From: Streptomyces bungoensis
Lineage (GTDB): Bacteria; Actinomycetota; Actinomycetes; Streptomycetales; Streptomycetaceae
Length of the DNA: 64,000 bases
NCBI RefSeq assembly: GCF_001514215.1
Contig: NZ_KQ948852.1
Location: forward strand, 492,456 to 556,455
Direction: 5' to 3'
In this document: positions 24,984-33,923 of the stretch, piece by piece
How the letters are laid out: the number at the start of each line of letters is the position of its first letter
Position numbering within the stretch: the stretch's first letter is position 1
Program-made: the position numbers and the translations under genes
The notes under the pieces: generated by a model
The model's input: the letters and a program-made list of their open reading frames with translations, nothing else
Told to the model about the DNA's origin: nothing
Database searches by the model: none

Positions 24984-26189
24984 TCAGTCCTCGGCGTGGG
25001 CCAGCCACAGGTCGGGGCCGAACACCTCGTAGCGGATGCTGCGGGCGGGGATGCCGGCCTCGAGCAGCTGGGCGCGCACGCCCCGCATGAAGGGCAGCGA
25101 GCCGCACAGGTAGACGTCGGCGTCGGCGGGCAGGTCCAGGCCGGCGAGGTCCATCAGGCCGGTGTGCGAGCCGGGTTCCCCGGACGCGTCCTGCTCGTAC
25201 CAGAACTCCGCGCGGGCGTCGGGCAGTTCCTCCACCAGGCGGCGGGTCTCGGCGCGCAGGGCGTGGTCGCCGGGGGCGCGGTCGGCGTGCAGGACCCGCA
25301 CCGGACGCGTGGAGCCGGTGGCCGCGAGGTGTTCGAGCATGCCGGCCATCGGGGTGCAGCCGATGCCCGCGGAGACCAGCACCAGCGGGGTGGCTGCGTC
25401 GTCCAGGACCACGTCTCCGAACGGGGCCGACAGGGTCAGTTCGTCGCCGGCCCGTACGGTGCGGTGCAGCTGGTTGGAGACCTCGCCCTCGGGGGCGTCG
25501 GCCACGCTCGCGACCCGCTTGACGGTGATGCGCCGCAGCCGGTCGCCGGGAGCGTTGGACAGGCTGTACTGGCGGGTCTGGCGGATGCCGTCGGGCATCC
25601 GCACCCGGACGCTGACGTACTGTCCGGCGCGGGCCCGCGGCAGGGGGCCGTCGTCGGCCGGGCGCAGCAGGAAGGAGGCCACGTCGGGGGTCTCCTCCCG
25701 CCGCTCCACCACGGTCCACTGCCGCCACGGCGTGCGCGGGTCGACCTCCGCCTCCTGGTAGAGGCGGGCCTCCTGGGCTATGAGGGCGCCGGCCATCAGC
25801 CAGTACACCTCGTCCCAGGCGGCGGCGACCTCCGGTGTGACGGCGTCGCCGAGGACGTCGCCGATCGCGCGGAACAGGTACTTGTGGACGATCGTGTACT
25901 GGTCCTCGGTGACGCCGAGCGCGGCGTGCTTGTGGGCGATGCGGGCGAGCATCGCGTCCGGGCGCTCATCGGGGTGGGCCAGCAGGGCCTGGGCGAAGCC
26001 CGCGATGGATCCGGCCAGCGCGCGGCGCTGCTCACCGCTGGCCTGGTTGCCGCGGTTGAACAGGCCGTCCAGCAGCTCGGGCTGGTCGGCGAACATGGTG
26101 CCGTAGAAGCGCGCGGTGATCTCGTCCAGGGCTCCGCCGACGGCGGGCAGGGTGGCACGGACGACAGCGGCCGACTCGGGCGAAAGCAT
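24984..26189 (-). CDS. hmp: Flavohaemoglobin (nitric oxide dioxygenase)
   Basis: This 401-residue protein has a globin domain (1-137, proximal His in RIAHKHAALGV at about residue 88), a FAD domain (YVSVRVRMPDG, RQYSLSNAP) and a NAD domain (SAGIGCTPMAGML, DVYLCGSLPFM). It converts NO to nitrate with NAD(P)H and O2, or slowly reduces NO without oxygen. NO would arise from nitrite made by the two Nar enzymes. Upstream are two box-like sites and a -10 in the island geometry. No clear NsrR-type operator was recognised. Confidence 0.95.
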   Translation of the reverse strand: MLSPESAAVVRATLPAVGGALDEITARFYGTMFADQPELLDGLFNRGNQASGEQRRALAGSIAGFAQALLAHPDERPDAMLARIAHKHAALGVTEDQYTIVHKYLFRAIGDVLGDAVTPEVAAAWDEVYWLMAGALIAQEARLYQEAEVDPRTPWRQWTVVERREETPDVASFLLRPADDGPLPRARAGQYVSVRVRMPDGIRQTRQYSLSNAPGDRLRRITVKRVASVADAPEGEVSNQLHRTVRAGDELTLSAPFGDVVLDDAATPLVLVSAGIGCTPMAGMLEHLAATGSTRPVRVLHADRAPGDHALRAETRRLVEELPDARAEFWYEQDASGEPGSHTGLMDLAGLDLPADADVYLCGSLPFMRGVRAQLLEAGIPARSIRYEVFGPDLWLAHAED

Positions 26190-26274
26190 GGAACTCCTCC
26201 GGTTTGCGGGTGCGTTGGGGGACGGCGCTCACCGTCACGGCCGGGCTCCGGGTGCGGAGCGGACCGGCACACCG

Positions 26275-26340
26275 ATGATCCCGGCGGGCCGTCGCCTGCC
26301 ATAGGGCCGAACTTCCCTGCGCGGCAGGGCCCGTCGGTCC
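26275..26340 (-). promoter_or_regulatory. Two box-like sites and -10 for hmp
   Basis: GGGCCGAACTTCCC (26304-26317, 10/12) and GGGCCCGTCGGTCC (26327-26340, 10/12) lie 23 bp apart. In the hmp direction GATCAT (26280-26275) follows the first after 23 nt. The rest of the 279-nt gap 26190-26468 shows only a small palindrome CCCCTTACGGGG near 26445, which may end nitroreductase 1 transcription. Confidence 0.5.
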
Positions 26341-26468
26341 GGTCGCCGGGCGCGACGGGCCGGCGGGAGTCCCCGAACCGGGTGTCAGGCCTGGTTCCGG
26401 AAGCGGGTCACCAGGCACGGCGAGGGGCAAACCGCCGCAATCCCCTTACGGGGTGGCCATGACGAGGG

Positions 26469-27464
26469 TCACTCGACGATGTCGAGGACGTCCTGGACGG
26501 GCCGGCGGGGTGTGGCCGCTCCCCGCGGCCCGTAGCCCAGGCGCAGCACCATCTGGACGTGGCCCCGGCCGCCCACCGGGTCGCGGGCCAGCAGCCGCAG
26601 GTCGCGGCTCTCCAGGGCGTGGGAGGTCAGCGAGGTGGCGAGCCCGGCCAGGGTCGCCTCCAGCAGGACGCGTTCCAGCGCCTGCCCCGCGGACAGCCAG
26701 TCGGCCCGGTCGTCCCCCGGGGTGCTGAGCAGCGCCAGGTGCGGGTGCTTCTCGAAGGCGGCGCCGGCGCGGTGCGCCACCGGGCGGCGGCCGGCGAAGT
26801 CCCGCAGCGGCGCCTTGCCGTCGCGCAGCCGGGGTCCGAACGCGTACTCGGGGACGCCGTCCGTGGCGCGCTCCGCCTCCGGGCCGAGCCGGGTCCAGCG
26901 GTGCAGGTCCTCCATGCCCTCGGGATGGAGGGCGTCCCGGCTCTCCGCGTCGTGGACCAGGTCCAGCACGGTCTCCACGTGCCAGGCCCCGGGGAACATC
27001 AGCTCGGCCCCCTCCAGGGCGGCCGCCCGGCGCAGGGCGGCCCGGACGTCCTCGGGGACGTCCCGCTCCTCGAAGGGGTGCCGGCTGGTGTGCCGCTCGG
27101 GGATCGCGGGGCGCAGGCGTGCCAGGTCGTCGTCCGCCGCCGTCCGGGGTGCCGCGCCGAGCCGGACGGAGGCGAGCAGCAGGGGCTCGCCGGGGTCCGG
27201 GAGCAGCCGGACCCCGGTGGTGAGTCCGGCGTGCGCGGCGGCGGCGCGCAGGTTGAGCAGCGCGGCTCCGCAGCCGATGGTCAGCGCCCGGTCCTCCGGG
27301 TCGGAGCGGTGCATGGCCCGGCCGGTGTCGGCGAGCAGCAGGACGGTGCGCTCGCCGGCCAGGTAGCGGAAGCGCCAGGGCTGCGCGTTGTGCATGGACG
27401 GGGCCGCCACGGCCTCGGCGACCAGCGCCGTCACCGTCTCCGTGTCCGTCTGCCGGGTGTCCAT
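26469..27464 (-). CDS. Acg-type NAD(P)H nitroreductase-fold protein 1
   Basis: This 331-residue protein belongs to the long nitroreductase-fold family of M. tuberculosis Acg (Rv2032), a DosR-controlled protein. Shared features are VAAPSMHNAQPWRFRY near the N-terminus, DRALTIGCGAALLNLRAAAAHAG, and the C-terminal VQMVLRLGYGPRGAATPRRP. Acg-like proteins sequester flavin and may lack the usual reductase activity, so a catalytic role is uncertain. ATG 27464 is preceded by GAGGAGG. It lies 82 nt downstream of pat on the same strand and could be co-transcribed. A paralogue is at 37369-38403. Confidence 0.85.
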   Translation of the reverse strand: MDTRQTDTETVTALVAEAVAAPSMHNAQPWRFRYLAGERTVLLLADTGRAMHRSDPEDRALTIGCGAALLNLRAAAAHAGLTTGVRLLPDPGEPLLLASVRLGAAPRTAADDDLARLRPAIPERHTSRHPFEERDVPEDVRAALRRAAALEGAELMFPGAWHVETVLDLVHDAESRDALHPEGMEDLHRWTRLGPEAERATDGVPEYAFGPRLRDGKAPLRDFAGRRPVAHRAGAAFEKHPHLALLSTPGDDRADWLSAGQALERVLLEATLAGLATSLTSHALESRDLRLLARDPVGGRGHVQMVLRLGYGPRGAATPRRPVQDVLDIVE

Positions 27465-27546
27465 GGCGCCCTCCTCGCGCTTCGTCGTCTCCTGCCGGCG
27501 AGTACCCTCCGGTCCGCCGGGTGATGGTGCCGGCATCCGCCGCCGC

Positions 27547-30276
27547 TCAGCGCAGCCGGCGCAGATAGGGGTCGTGGGGGCGGCGCGGTACGAGGCGCAC
27601 CCGTGCGTCGAGCACGCTGACCCCGGCCGGCGCCGCGAGGACGGGGTTGAAGTCGACCTCGGCGAGCTGCGGCAGGTCGGCCGCCATGCGGGACAGGCGC
27701 AGCAGCAGCTGCTCCAGGCCTTCGAGGTCGGCCGGTGCGCCGCCGCGGGCGCCGAACAGCAGCGGGGCGCAGCGCGGCGCGGTGATCAGGTCGTGGACGT
27801 CGTGGTCGGTGAGCGGGGCCAGCCGGGCGATGGGGGTCCCCCCGGTCGAGCGAATTCGAGACTGGGGGAGGTCGCCGAGGACCTCGGTCGCGGTGCCGCC
27901 GAGCCCGAACAGCACGAGCGGGCCGAAGACCTCGTCCTGGACGACGCCGGCGAACAGTTCGGTGCCGCGCGCGGCGAGTGGCTGCACGACGACGCCGGTG
28001 AGCAGCCCGGCGAACCGGGTCCCGAAGTCCCGGAAGGCGGCGCGCACCTGGGCGTCGCCCTGGAGGTCGAGGTGCACGGCGCGCTGCTCGCTCTTGTGCA
28101 GCAGCCCCGGCCAGTGGGCCTTGAGGACCACCCGGCCGTCGGGGCCGCGCAGCCGCTGGGCCGCGAGGACGGCCTCGTCCTCGGTCTCGGCCCACGCCCA
28201 CGGCAGTTGCGGGATGCCGTAGCAGGACAGCAGGCGGGCGCAGGTGCGCGGGTCGAGCCAGCCGCCGTCCTCGTGTGCGGACAGGAAGCGCTCGGCGACC
28301 TCCTGGGCGCCGGCCGCGTCGATGCCGTCGAGGTCCGGGACGGTGCCCACGGGCCGGGCGAGCCAGGCCGCCCGGCGGGCGGCGTGGGCCAGTGCCCGGG
28401 CCGCGGCCTGGGGTTCGGCGTACGACGGGACGGTGCCGCCGCCGTCGGCGGGCAGCAGCCGGACCGGCAGGTCCTGGTCGAGGCGGATCGCGGCGACCGG
28501 CTTGGCCCGGTGCCCGGGGCCCCGGGTGAGCGCCCGGACGAGGTCGTCGCCGGTCGCGGCGGCGACCGCCGTGGGCAGCAGCGCCACCAGCACGGCGTCG
28601 ACACCCGGGTGCCGCGTCAGCCGGTCCAGGCAGTCCGCGAGCCCGTCCTCGCCGACGGCGGCGGTGGTGTCGACGGGGTTGCCGGCCGCGGCGCCCTCGG
28701 GGAGCACGGCGAGCAGGTCGTCGATCACCTCCGGGGGCAGCGGCGGCACGGCGAGTCCCGCCTCGGCGCAGGCGTCGGCCGCGAGGACGCCCGCGCCGCC
28801 CGCGTTGCTGACGATGGCGACCCGGGTGCCCGCGGGCAGCGGCTGGGAGTGCAGCAGGGCCGCGGTCTCCATGAGTTCGCCGACGGAGCGGGTGGCGGTG
28901 ATGCCGGCCTGGGTGAACAGCGCCTGCCGGGTCATGGCGCGGGTGGCGGCCGCCGCGGTGTGCGAGGCGGCGGCGCGCCGGCCGGCCTCGGTACGGCCGG
29001 CGTCGACGGTCAGCACCGGGATCCGGCGGGTGACGCGGCGGGCGGTGCGGGAGAACGCGCGCGGGCTGCCGAAGGACTCCAGGTGCAGCAGGGCGAGTTC
29101 GGTGCGGCCGTCGCTCTCCCACCACTGGAGCATGTCGTTGCCGCTGACGTCGTACTTGTCGCCGAGGGAGGCGAAGGAGGAGACGCCGATGCCGAGCCGG
29201 GACAGCCCGTCGAGCAGGGCGATGCCGACCCCGCCCGACTGCACGGCGACGCCCGCGGTGCCGGGGCGCGGGTGGCGGGCGGCGAACGTGGCGTCGAGCC
29301 GCAGGCCGGGCTCGGTGTTGGAGACGCCGAGGCAGTTGGGCCCCACCAGGCGCATGCCGTGGGCGCAGCACGCGGCCAGCAGGGCGCGCGCCTGCCCGGC
29401 GTCGAGTCCGGCGGTGACGACGAGCAGCGCCCGGGCCCCGGCCTTGCCGCACTCCTCGGCGGTGGCGGGGACCGCGGCGGCGGGGACGGCCACGACCACC
29501 AGGTCGGGGGTGGCGGGCAGGGCGCCGACGGACGGGTACGACGGCACGTCGAGGACGTGGCTGACGTTCGGGGTCACGGCGAACAGGCGGCCGGTGTAGC
29601 CGCCCGCCTTCAGGTGGTGCAGGACCGCCCGGCCCACGGAGCCGGGCTTCCGTCCGGCGCCGGCGACGGCGACGGCGCCCGGGCGCAGCAGGGGCGTGAG
29701 GCTGGTGACGTCGGCGGCGCGGCCGCGGGCCTCCACGGCGGTCAGGTAGGCGTCGTCCGCGTCGAGGCGGATGGTCAGGCGCACCTCGGCGCCCTCGAAG
29801 CGGCGGGCGGTGCGCAGGCCGAGGTCGGCGAAGAGCCGGAGGACCTCGCGGTTCTCGCTGAGCGCGTCGGCGGTGAAGGTCGTGACCCCCTCGGCCCGGG
29901 CGGCGGAGACCAGGTGCTCCACGAGCAGGGTGCCGACCCCGCGGTGGTGCCGTCCGTCGCAGACGGCGATGGACATCTCGGCCTCGTCCCCGGCGCCGCC
30001 GGTGTCGTACTCGGCGACGCCGACCACCTGGCCGCGGGTCTCGGCCAGCAGCGCCCGGTAGCCCGGGTGTGCGGGGGCGCAGGCCCGGTCGGCGGCGAGC
30101 CGGGCGGAGTTCGGGCTGAGGGAGAAGAACCGGAAGCGCAGGTTGTCCGGGCACATCTCCTCGTACAGCCCCTGCAGCCGGTCGTGGTCGGCCGGGGTCA
30201 CGGTACGGATGCGGACGGTGGTGCCGTCCGCGAGCAGGGCGTGGACGGGGGTGCGGTCGAGCGTGTCTTCCGGCAT
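27547..30276 (-). CDS. GNAT / ADP-forming acetyl-CoA-synthetase-like lysine acetyltransferase (Pat type)
   Basis: This 909-residue protein has an N-terminal GNAT domain (about 15-175; [18 protein letters not shown] is the acetyl-CoA site), then a CoA-binding Rossmann domain (about 185-285; [23 protein letters not shown]), succinyl-CoA-ligase-like domains ([19 protein letters not shown]) and a C-terminal ATP-grasp (about 690-905; [15 protein letters not shown] and [13 protein letters not shown]). The order GNAT-first is that of some actinobacterial Pat proteins, which acetylate metabolic enzymes such as acetyl-CoA synthetase. ATG 30276 follows GGAGGAG. A 39-nt palindromic element sits in frame in the ATP-grasp part and adds the residues [12 protein letters not shown]. 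Confidence 0.88.
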   Translation of the reverse strand: MPEDTLDRTPVHALLADGTTVRIRTVTPADHDRLQGLYEEMCPDNLRFRFFSLSPNSARLAADRACAPAHPGYRALLAETRGQVVGVAEYDTGGAGDEAEMSIAVCDGRHHRGVGTLLVEHLVSAARAEGVTTFTADALSENREVLRLFADLGLRTARRFEGAEVRLTIRLDADDAYLTAVEARGRAADVTSLTPLLRPGAVAVAGAGRKPGSVGRAVLHHLKAGGYTGRLFAVTPNVSHVLDVPSYPSVGALPATPDLVVVAVPAAAVPATAEECGKAGARALLVVTAGLDAGQARALLAACCAHGMRLVGPNCLGVSNTEPGLRLDATFAARHPRPGTAGVAVQSGGVGIALLDGLSRLGIGVSSFASLGDKYDVSGNDMLQWWESDGRTELALLHLESFGSPRAFSRTARRVTRRIPVLTVDAGRTEAGRRAAASHTAAAATRAMTRQALFTQAGITATRSVGELMETAALLHSQPLPAGTRVAIVSNAGGAGVLAADACAEAGLAVPPLPPEVIDDLLAVLPEGAAAGNPVDTTAAVGEDGLADCLDRLTRHPGVDAVLVALLPTAVAAATGDDLVRALTRGPGHRAKPVAAIRLDQDLPVRLLPADGGGTVPSYAEPQAAARALAHAARRAAWLARPVGTVPDLDGIDAAGAQEVAERFLSAHEDGGWLDPRTCARLLSCYGIPQLPWAWAETEDEAVLAAQRLRGPDGRVVLKAHWPGLLHKSEQRAVHLDLQGDAQVRAAFRDFGTRFAGLLTGVVVQPLAARGTELFAGVVQDEVFGPLVLFGLGGTATEVLGDLPQSRIRSTGGTPIARLAPLTDHDVHDLITAPRCAPLLFGARGGAPADLEGLEQLLLRLSRMAADLPQLAEVDFNPVLAAPAGVSVLDARVRLVPRRPHDPYLRRLR
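27832..27870 (-). repeat. 39-nt palindromic insert in pat
   Basis: Read on the coding (minus) strand it starts CTCCCCCAGT and ends GGGGGGACCCCC, with CTCGAATTCG near the middle. The ends are identical to those of the 33-nt insert in narJ copy 2. It adds 13 codons without shifting frame, in a surface position between LGDL and IARLAPL. Confidence 0.7.
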
Positions 30277-30360
30277 CACGGATCTCCTCCAGGCCTGTCG
30301 ATGCTCCGAGCATCCAGCGGGCCGGAGGACCGTCCCAGGGGCTGTCCGGGGCCGAGTCCA

Positions 30361-30449
30361 GGGCCGGTGGTCCCTTACCGGCGGGAACTGTGCGGGGAGG
30401 GGACTGATCAGTTTTGGAGAAGCCGGGCGGGCCCGCGGCCCCCTAGCAT
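30361..30449. promoter_or_regulatory. Intergenic regulatory region between pat and the DUF1801 gene
   Basis: GGGCCGGTGGTCCC (30361-30374) is a 10/12 box match but has no fitting -10 at 23-24 nt in the pat direction. ACTGATCAGT (30403-30412) is a perfect 10-bp palindrome, AT-rich for this DNA. TAGCAT (30444-30449) is a likely -10 for the rightward gene, with the palindrome about 31 nt upstream of it. The binding factors are unknown. Confidence 0.4.
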
Positions 30450-30493
30450 CGGAGGCGTCCCGAAGCGGGGGCACCGGACGGACGGAGGCTGGG

Positions 30494-30919
30494 ATGAGCG
30501 ACACGGAGTTCACGGTCGAGGAGCGCGCCGCGATGAAGGAGCGCGCCCGGGAGACCAAGGCGGCGCGCCGCGGCGCCGGCAAGGCGGACGCCACCGGCGA
30601 GGTGCTCGCCAAGATCGCCGAGATGGAGCCGGGCGACCGGGCCCTGGCCGAGCGGGTGCACGCCCTGGTCACGGCCGCGGCGCCCGAACTCGCGCCGAAG
30701 CTGTGGTACGGGATGCCGGCGTACGCGAAGAACGGCAAGATCGTCTGCTTCTTCCAGTGCTCCGCGAAGTTCAAGGCCCGCTACTCCACCCTCGGCTTCA
30801 GCGACCAGGCGCGGCTGGACGACGGCGCGATGTGGCCGGCCGCCTACGCGCTGACCGACGAGCTGACGGCGGGCGACGAGGCGCGCGTCTCCGAGCTGGT
30901 GAAGCGGGCGGTGGGCTGA
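30494..30919 (+). CDS. DUF1801 / YdhG-like (frataxin-fold) protein
   Basis: This 141-residue protein has a basic, alanine-rich N-terminal third ([18 protein letters not shown]) and then the DUF1801 core: [22 protein letters not shown] and [19 protein letters not shown]. Proteins of this fold have been proposed as iron chaperones, but evidence is thin. It sits alone between divergent pat and convergent USP 1. A GGAGG precedes ATG 30494 and a -10-like TAGCAT lies 45 nt upstream. Confidence 0.8.
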   Translation: MSDTEFTVEERAAMKERARETKAARRGAGKADATGEVLAKIAEMEPGDRALAERVHALVTAAAPELAPKLWYGMPAYAKNGKIVCFFQCSAKFKARYSTLGFSDQARLDDGAMWPAAYALTDELTAGDEARVSELVKRAVG

Positions 30920-30943
30920 CCCCGCCGCGCGGGCGGCGGGGTC
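30918..30943. terminator. Bidirectional hairpin between the DUF1801 gene and USP 1
   Basis: GACCCCGCCG (30918-30927) pairs perfectly with CGGCGGGGTC (30934-30943) over a 6-nt loop. It lies between two convergent stops, the usual place for a Streptomyces GC-hairpin terminator without a U-run. Confidence 0.7.
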
Positions 30944-30949
30944 GGCGGG

Positions 30950-31798
30950 TCACTCGGCCTGCTCCGGTACGACGGCGACGGGGCAGCCGGCCTGGTGCAG
31001 CACCGCGTGGGCGACCCGGCCGAGCTGGAGGCCGAAGTGGCCCTCGCGGCGCCGGGCGCCGACGACGAGCAGGCCGGCACCGGCCGCGGCGCCGGGCAGC
31101 ACCCGCCGGGCGGGCCCCTCGACGGTACGCCGGCGCACCTCGATGCCGGCCGGGACGTCCCGCAGGGCGGCGTCCAGCTCCCGGGCCGCCCGTTCCTCGT
31201 GCCGCTGGACCGGTTGGGTGTCGTGCGCGGGCCGGCGCCAGGCGCGGACGGCCTCCACCGGCACGCCCCGGCGCCGCGCCTCCTCGGCGGCGAAGCGCAC
31301 GGCCGCGGTCTCCCCGGGCCGGTCGCCGACGCCGACGACGACGGGGCGCTCCCCTGGGCTGACCCGGTTGTCGTGGCCGCCCCGCAGCACGATCACCGGG
31401 CAGTGGGCGTGGCCGGCCACGGTGACGCTGACGGAGCCGAGGACGGCCTCGGTGAGGCTGCTGCGGCCGCGCGAGCCCAGGACCACGGCGGCGGCGGTGC
31501 GGCTCTCGCGCACCAGCGCGTACTCGGGTTCCTCGGGGAGCACGTCGGTGACGGTCTTCACGTCCGGCCGGCGCTCGTGCGCCCGGCGGGCGGCGGCCTC
31601 GACGATGTCCTCGGCACGCACCTCCTCGGAGGGCCTGCCGACGGCGTCGGCGAGCCCGGTGCCCTCGTAGCGTTCCCACAGCGAGGCGTACACCACGCGC
31701 AGCGGCAGCCCGCGCAGGGCGGCCTCGTCGGCCGCCCAGTCGACGGCGCGCAGGCTGGGCTCCGAACCGTCGACGCCGACGACCAGGGGCAGTTCCAT
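30950..31798 (-). CDS. Universal stress protein, tandem USP domains (USP 1)
   Basis: This 282-residue protein carries two UspA domains, each with the ATP-binding pattern: first domain LPLVVGVDGSEPSLRAVDWA and VLGSRGRSSLTEAVLGSVS; second ERPVVVGVGDRPGETAAVRFA and VVGARRREGHFGLQLGRVAHAVL. The first site keeps the G-x2-G-x9-G(S/T) motif; the second is partly degenerate. USPs are prominent DosR/OsdR targets. It starts 5 nt after the adh stop, so it is the last gene of a USP 2 - adh - USP 1 operon. Confidence 0.9.
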   Translation of the reverse strand: MELPLVVGVDGSEPSLRAVDWAADEAALRGLPLRVVYASLWERYEGTGLADAVGRPSEEVRAEDIVEAAARRAHERRPDVKTVTDVLPEEPEYALVRESRTAAAVVLGSRGRSSLTEAVLGSVSVTVAGHAHCPVIVLRGGHDNRVSPGERPVVVGVGDRPGETAAVRFAAEEARRRGVPVEAVRAWRRPAHDTQPVQRHEERAARELDAALRDVPAGIEVRRRTVEGPARRVLPGAAAGAGLLVVGARRREGHFGLQLGRVAHAVLHQAGCPVAVVPEQAE

Positions 31799-31803
31799 CG
31801 TCC

Positions 31804-32826
31804 TCACCGTCCCGTCTCCAGGTCGAACACCAGCCGGGCCTTGACCTCGCCGCGCAGCACCTCGTCGATGGACTCGTTCACCGAGGCGAGCGGCCGGGTC
31901 TCGTAGATGACCTTCGTCCGGCCGGCCGCGTGCAGCCGGAACACCTCGGCCAGGTCCTGCCGGGTGCCCACGATGGAGCCGATGACCGACGTGCCGTTCA
32001 GGACGGTGTCGAAGATCGGCACCTGGATCGTGCCGTGGGCGGGCAGAGCGACCATGACGAGCTTGCCGCCGCGCCGCAGACCGGAGCCCACCGCCTCGAA
32101 CGCGGCGGGGTTCACCGCCAGGGCGATCGCCGCGTGCGCGCCGCCGTGCTTCTTCAGCTCCGCCCCGACGTCCTGGGAACGGGCGTCGATGACGAGGTCG
32201 GCGCCCAGCTCCCGGGCCAGTTCCAGCTTGTCGTCGGTGACGTCGATGGCCGCCACCGTCGCACCGGCGATCTTGGCGTACTGCACGGCCAGGTGGCCCA
32301 GGCCGCCGACCCCGGAGATCGCGACCAGCTGGGCGGGCCGGACGTCCGCGACCTTCAGCGCCTTGTACGTGGTCACCCCGGCACAGGTCAGCGGGGCCGC
32401 GTCGAACGGGCCGACGCCCTCGGGCACCGGCTGGGCGAAGTCGGCCCAGGCCAGCATCTTCTCCGCGTACCCGCCGTCGCAGCCGTACCCGGTGTTGACC
32501 TGCTGCTCGCACAGGGTCTCCCAGCCGGACAGGCAGTGCTCGCACCGCCCGCAGGCCCGGCCGAGCCACGGCACGGCGACCCGCTGCCCCACGGCCAGGT
32601 GGGTGACGCCGTCGCCCAGCTTCTCGACCAGGCCGACGCCCTCGTGGCCGGGCACGAACGGCGGGTTCGGCTTGACGGGCCAGTCGCCGTGCGCGGCGTG
32701 GATGTCGGTGTGGCACAGCCCGGACGCCTCGACCCGGATGCGCACCTGGCCGGGGCCGGGCTCGGGGTCGGGGCGCTCCTCGATGACCAGGGGCTCGCCG
32801 AGGGCTCGTACGACCGCTGCCTTCAT
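31804..32826 (-). CDS. Zinc-dependent alcohol dehydrogenase
   Basis: This 340-residue medium-chain dehydrogenase resembles AdhP/propanol-preferring types. It shows GLCHTDIHAAHGDW (catalytic Zn Cys and His), FVPGHEGVGLV, the structural zinc loop CGRCEHCLSGWETLC (four Cys), and GVGGLGHLAVQYAK for NAD(H). It probably interconverts ethanol or another short alcohol and aldehyde to balance NADH when respiration is limited. It lies between two USP genes in one operon (30 nt after USP 2, 5 nt before USP 1). Confidence 0.93.
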   Translation of the reverse strand: MKAAVVRALGEPLVIEERPDPEPGPGQVRIRVEASGLCHTDIHAAHGDWPVKPNPPFVPGHEGVGLVEKLGDGVTHLAVGQRVAVPWLGRACGRCEHCLSGWETLCEQQVNTGYGCDGGYAEKMLAWADFAQPVPEGVGPFDAAPLTCAGVTTYKALKVADVRPAQLVAISGVGGLGHLAVQYAKIAGATVAAIDVTDDKLELARELGADLVIDARSQDVGAELKKHGGAHAAIALAVNPAAFEAVGSGLRRGGKLVMVALPAHGTIQVPIFDTVLNGTSVIGSIVGTRQDLAEVFRLHAAGRTKVIYETRPLASVNESIDEVLRGEVKARLVFDLETGR

Positions 32827-32856
32827 GTCCTGTCCTCTCCTGGGGTGCCGGTGCGC

Positions 32857-33729
32857 TCAGTGGTGGGCGACGACGGCGACGGGCGCGGCGGCGTGGTGCA
32901 GCACGGCGTGGGCGACGGGGCCGATGTGGGCGCCGACGGCGGAGCGGCGCACGCGCCGGCCGACGACGACCAGGGAGGCCTCGCGGGAGGCGTCGATGAG
33001 CAGCAGCGAGGGGCTGCCGCAGCGGGACTCCGTGACGACCTCCACGTCGGGGTACTTCTCGCGCCAGGGGCCCAGCGTCTCGGCCAGTGCCTCGGCGTCG
33101 CTCTGCGCCACGATCTCGGTGACGTGCGGGTCGAGGACCGCGCCGTAGGCGTAGTACGCCGGCGGGTTCCAGCCGTGCACCACGTGCAGCGGCACCGAGC
33201 GGCGCGCGGCGGCCTCGAAGGCGAACGCGAGGGGCGCCGGGTCCGGCGTTCCGGTGTCCAGGCCGAGCAGAACGGGACCGGTGGCGCCGGGGACGTCCTC
33301 GGCCCGCTCGCCGGCGCGGACCAGCACGACGGGCCGTTCGGTCGCGGCGACGACCGCGAGGCCGACCGAGCCGACCAGGAAGCCGCCGATCCCGCCCAGG
33401 CCGCGCGAGCCGAGGACCAGCAGTTCGGCGTCCTCGGCGGCCTGCGCCAGGGCTTCGGCGGGGCGTCCGGTGAGCTGTTCGGTGATCACCTCCACACCGG
33501 GGTGGCGCCGGCGCAGTTCCTCGGCGCGCTCCCGCGGGATCCGCTCGGTCCAGTGCTGGTGCGTCTCGGCACCCAGCAGCGGAGCCTCGGCCATGGGCGC
33601 CGGTACCGGCTCCCAGACCTGGACGAGCTTCACCGGCAGTCCGCGCGACAGCGCCTCGCGGGCCGCCCAGTCCGCGGCGGCGCGGCTCTCGGGGGAGCCG
33701 TCGAGACCGACCGTGATGGTGCGGGGCAT
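32857..33729 (-). CDS. Universal stress protein, tandem USP domains (USP 2)
   Basis: This 290-residue protein has two UspA domains: ITVGLDGSPESRAAADWA with VLGSRGLGGIGGFLVGSVG, and GPVLLGLDTGTPDPAPLAFA with VVGRRVRRSAVGAHIGPVAHAVLHHA. ATG 33729 is preceded by AGGAGG at 8 nt; a GTG nine bases upstream overlaps the ribosome-binding site and is unlikely. It leads the USP 2 - adh - USP 1 operon, which has its own island promoter at 33791-33834. A short tandem repeat lies in its leader. Confidence 0.9.
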   Translation of the reverse strand: MPRTITVGLDGSPESRAAADWAAREALSRGLPVKLVQVWEPVPAPMAEAPLLGAETHQHWTERIPRERAEELRRRHPGVEVITEQLTGRPAEALAQAAEDAELLVLGSRGLGGIGGFLVGSVGLAVVAATERPVVLVRAGERAEDVPGATGPVLLGLDTGTPDPAPLAFAFEAAARRSVPLHVVHGWNPPAYYAYGAVLDPHVTEIVAQSDAEALAETLGPWREKYPDVEVVTESRCGSPSLLLIDASREASLVVVGRRVRRSAVGAHIGPVAHAVLHHAAAPVAVVAHH

Positions 33730-33749
33730 CCTTTCCACCTCCTGTGTCG

Positions 33750-33787
33750 GGGGATCTCCGTCGGGGATCTCCGTCGGGTGATCCGGT
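33750..33787. repeat. 13-bp tandem repeat in the USP 2 leader
   Basis: GGGGATCTCCGTC occurs twice in direct tandem (33750-33762 and 33763-33775), followed by a degenerate third unit (GGGTGATCCGGT). It lies between the inferred transcription start and the ribosome-binding site of USP 2. Confidence 0.8.
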
Positions 33788-33790
33788 AAC

Positions 33791-33885
33791 AGCGTCGGGT
33801 CCGCGGCGGCGGCGGGACAGGGGCCCGCCGGTCCTTCCGCGGGGACCTTGGGCCCCTGCTGCGGTCCCGTGCGCCGGCCCAGGCT
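33791..33885. promoter_or_regulatory. Divergent box promoters for USP 2 and the cNMP protein
   Basis: Leftward: box GGGCCCGCCGGTCC (33821-33834, 10/12) then GACGCT (33796-33791) after 24 nt. Rightward: box GGGACCTTGGGCCC (33842-33855, 9/12, with the GGGAC half-site typical of DosR) then CAGGCT (33880-33885) after 24 nt. Both keep the island geometry although the boxes are imperfect. Confidence 0.55.
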
Positions 33886-33923
33886 GGAGGCAGGAGTTGG
33901 TACGCCCGACCAGGAGGCAGGCC

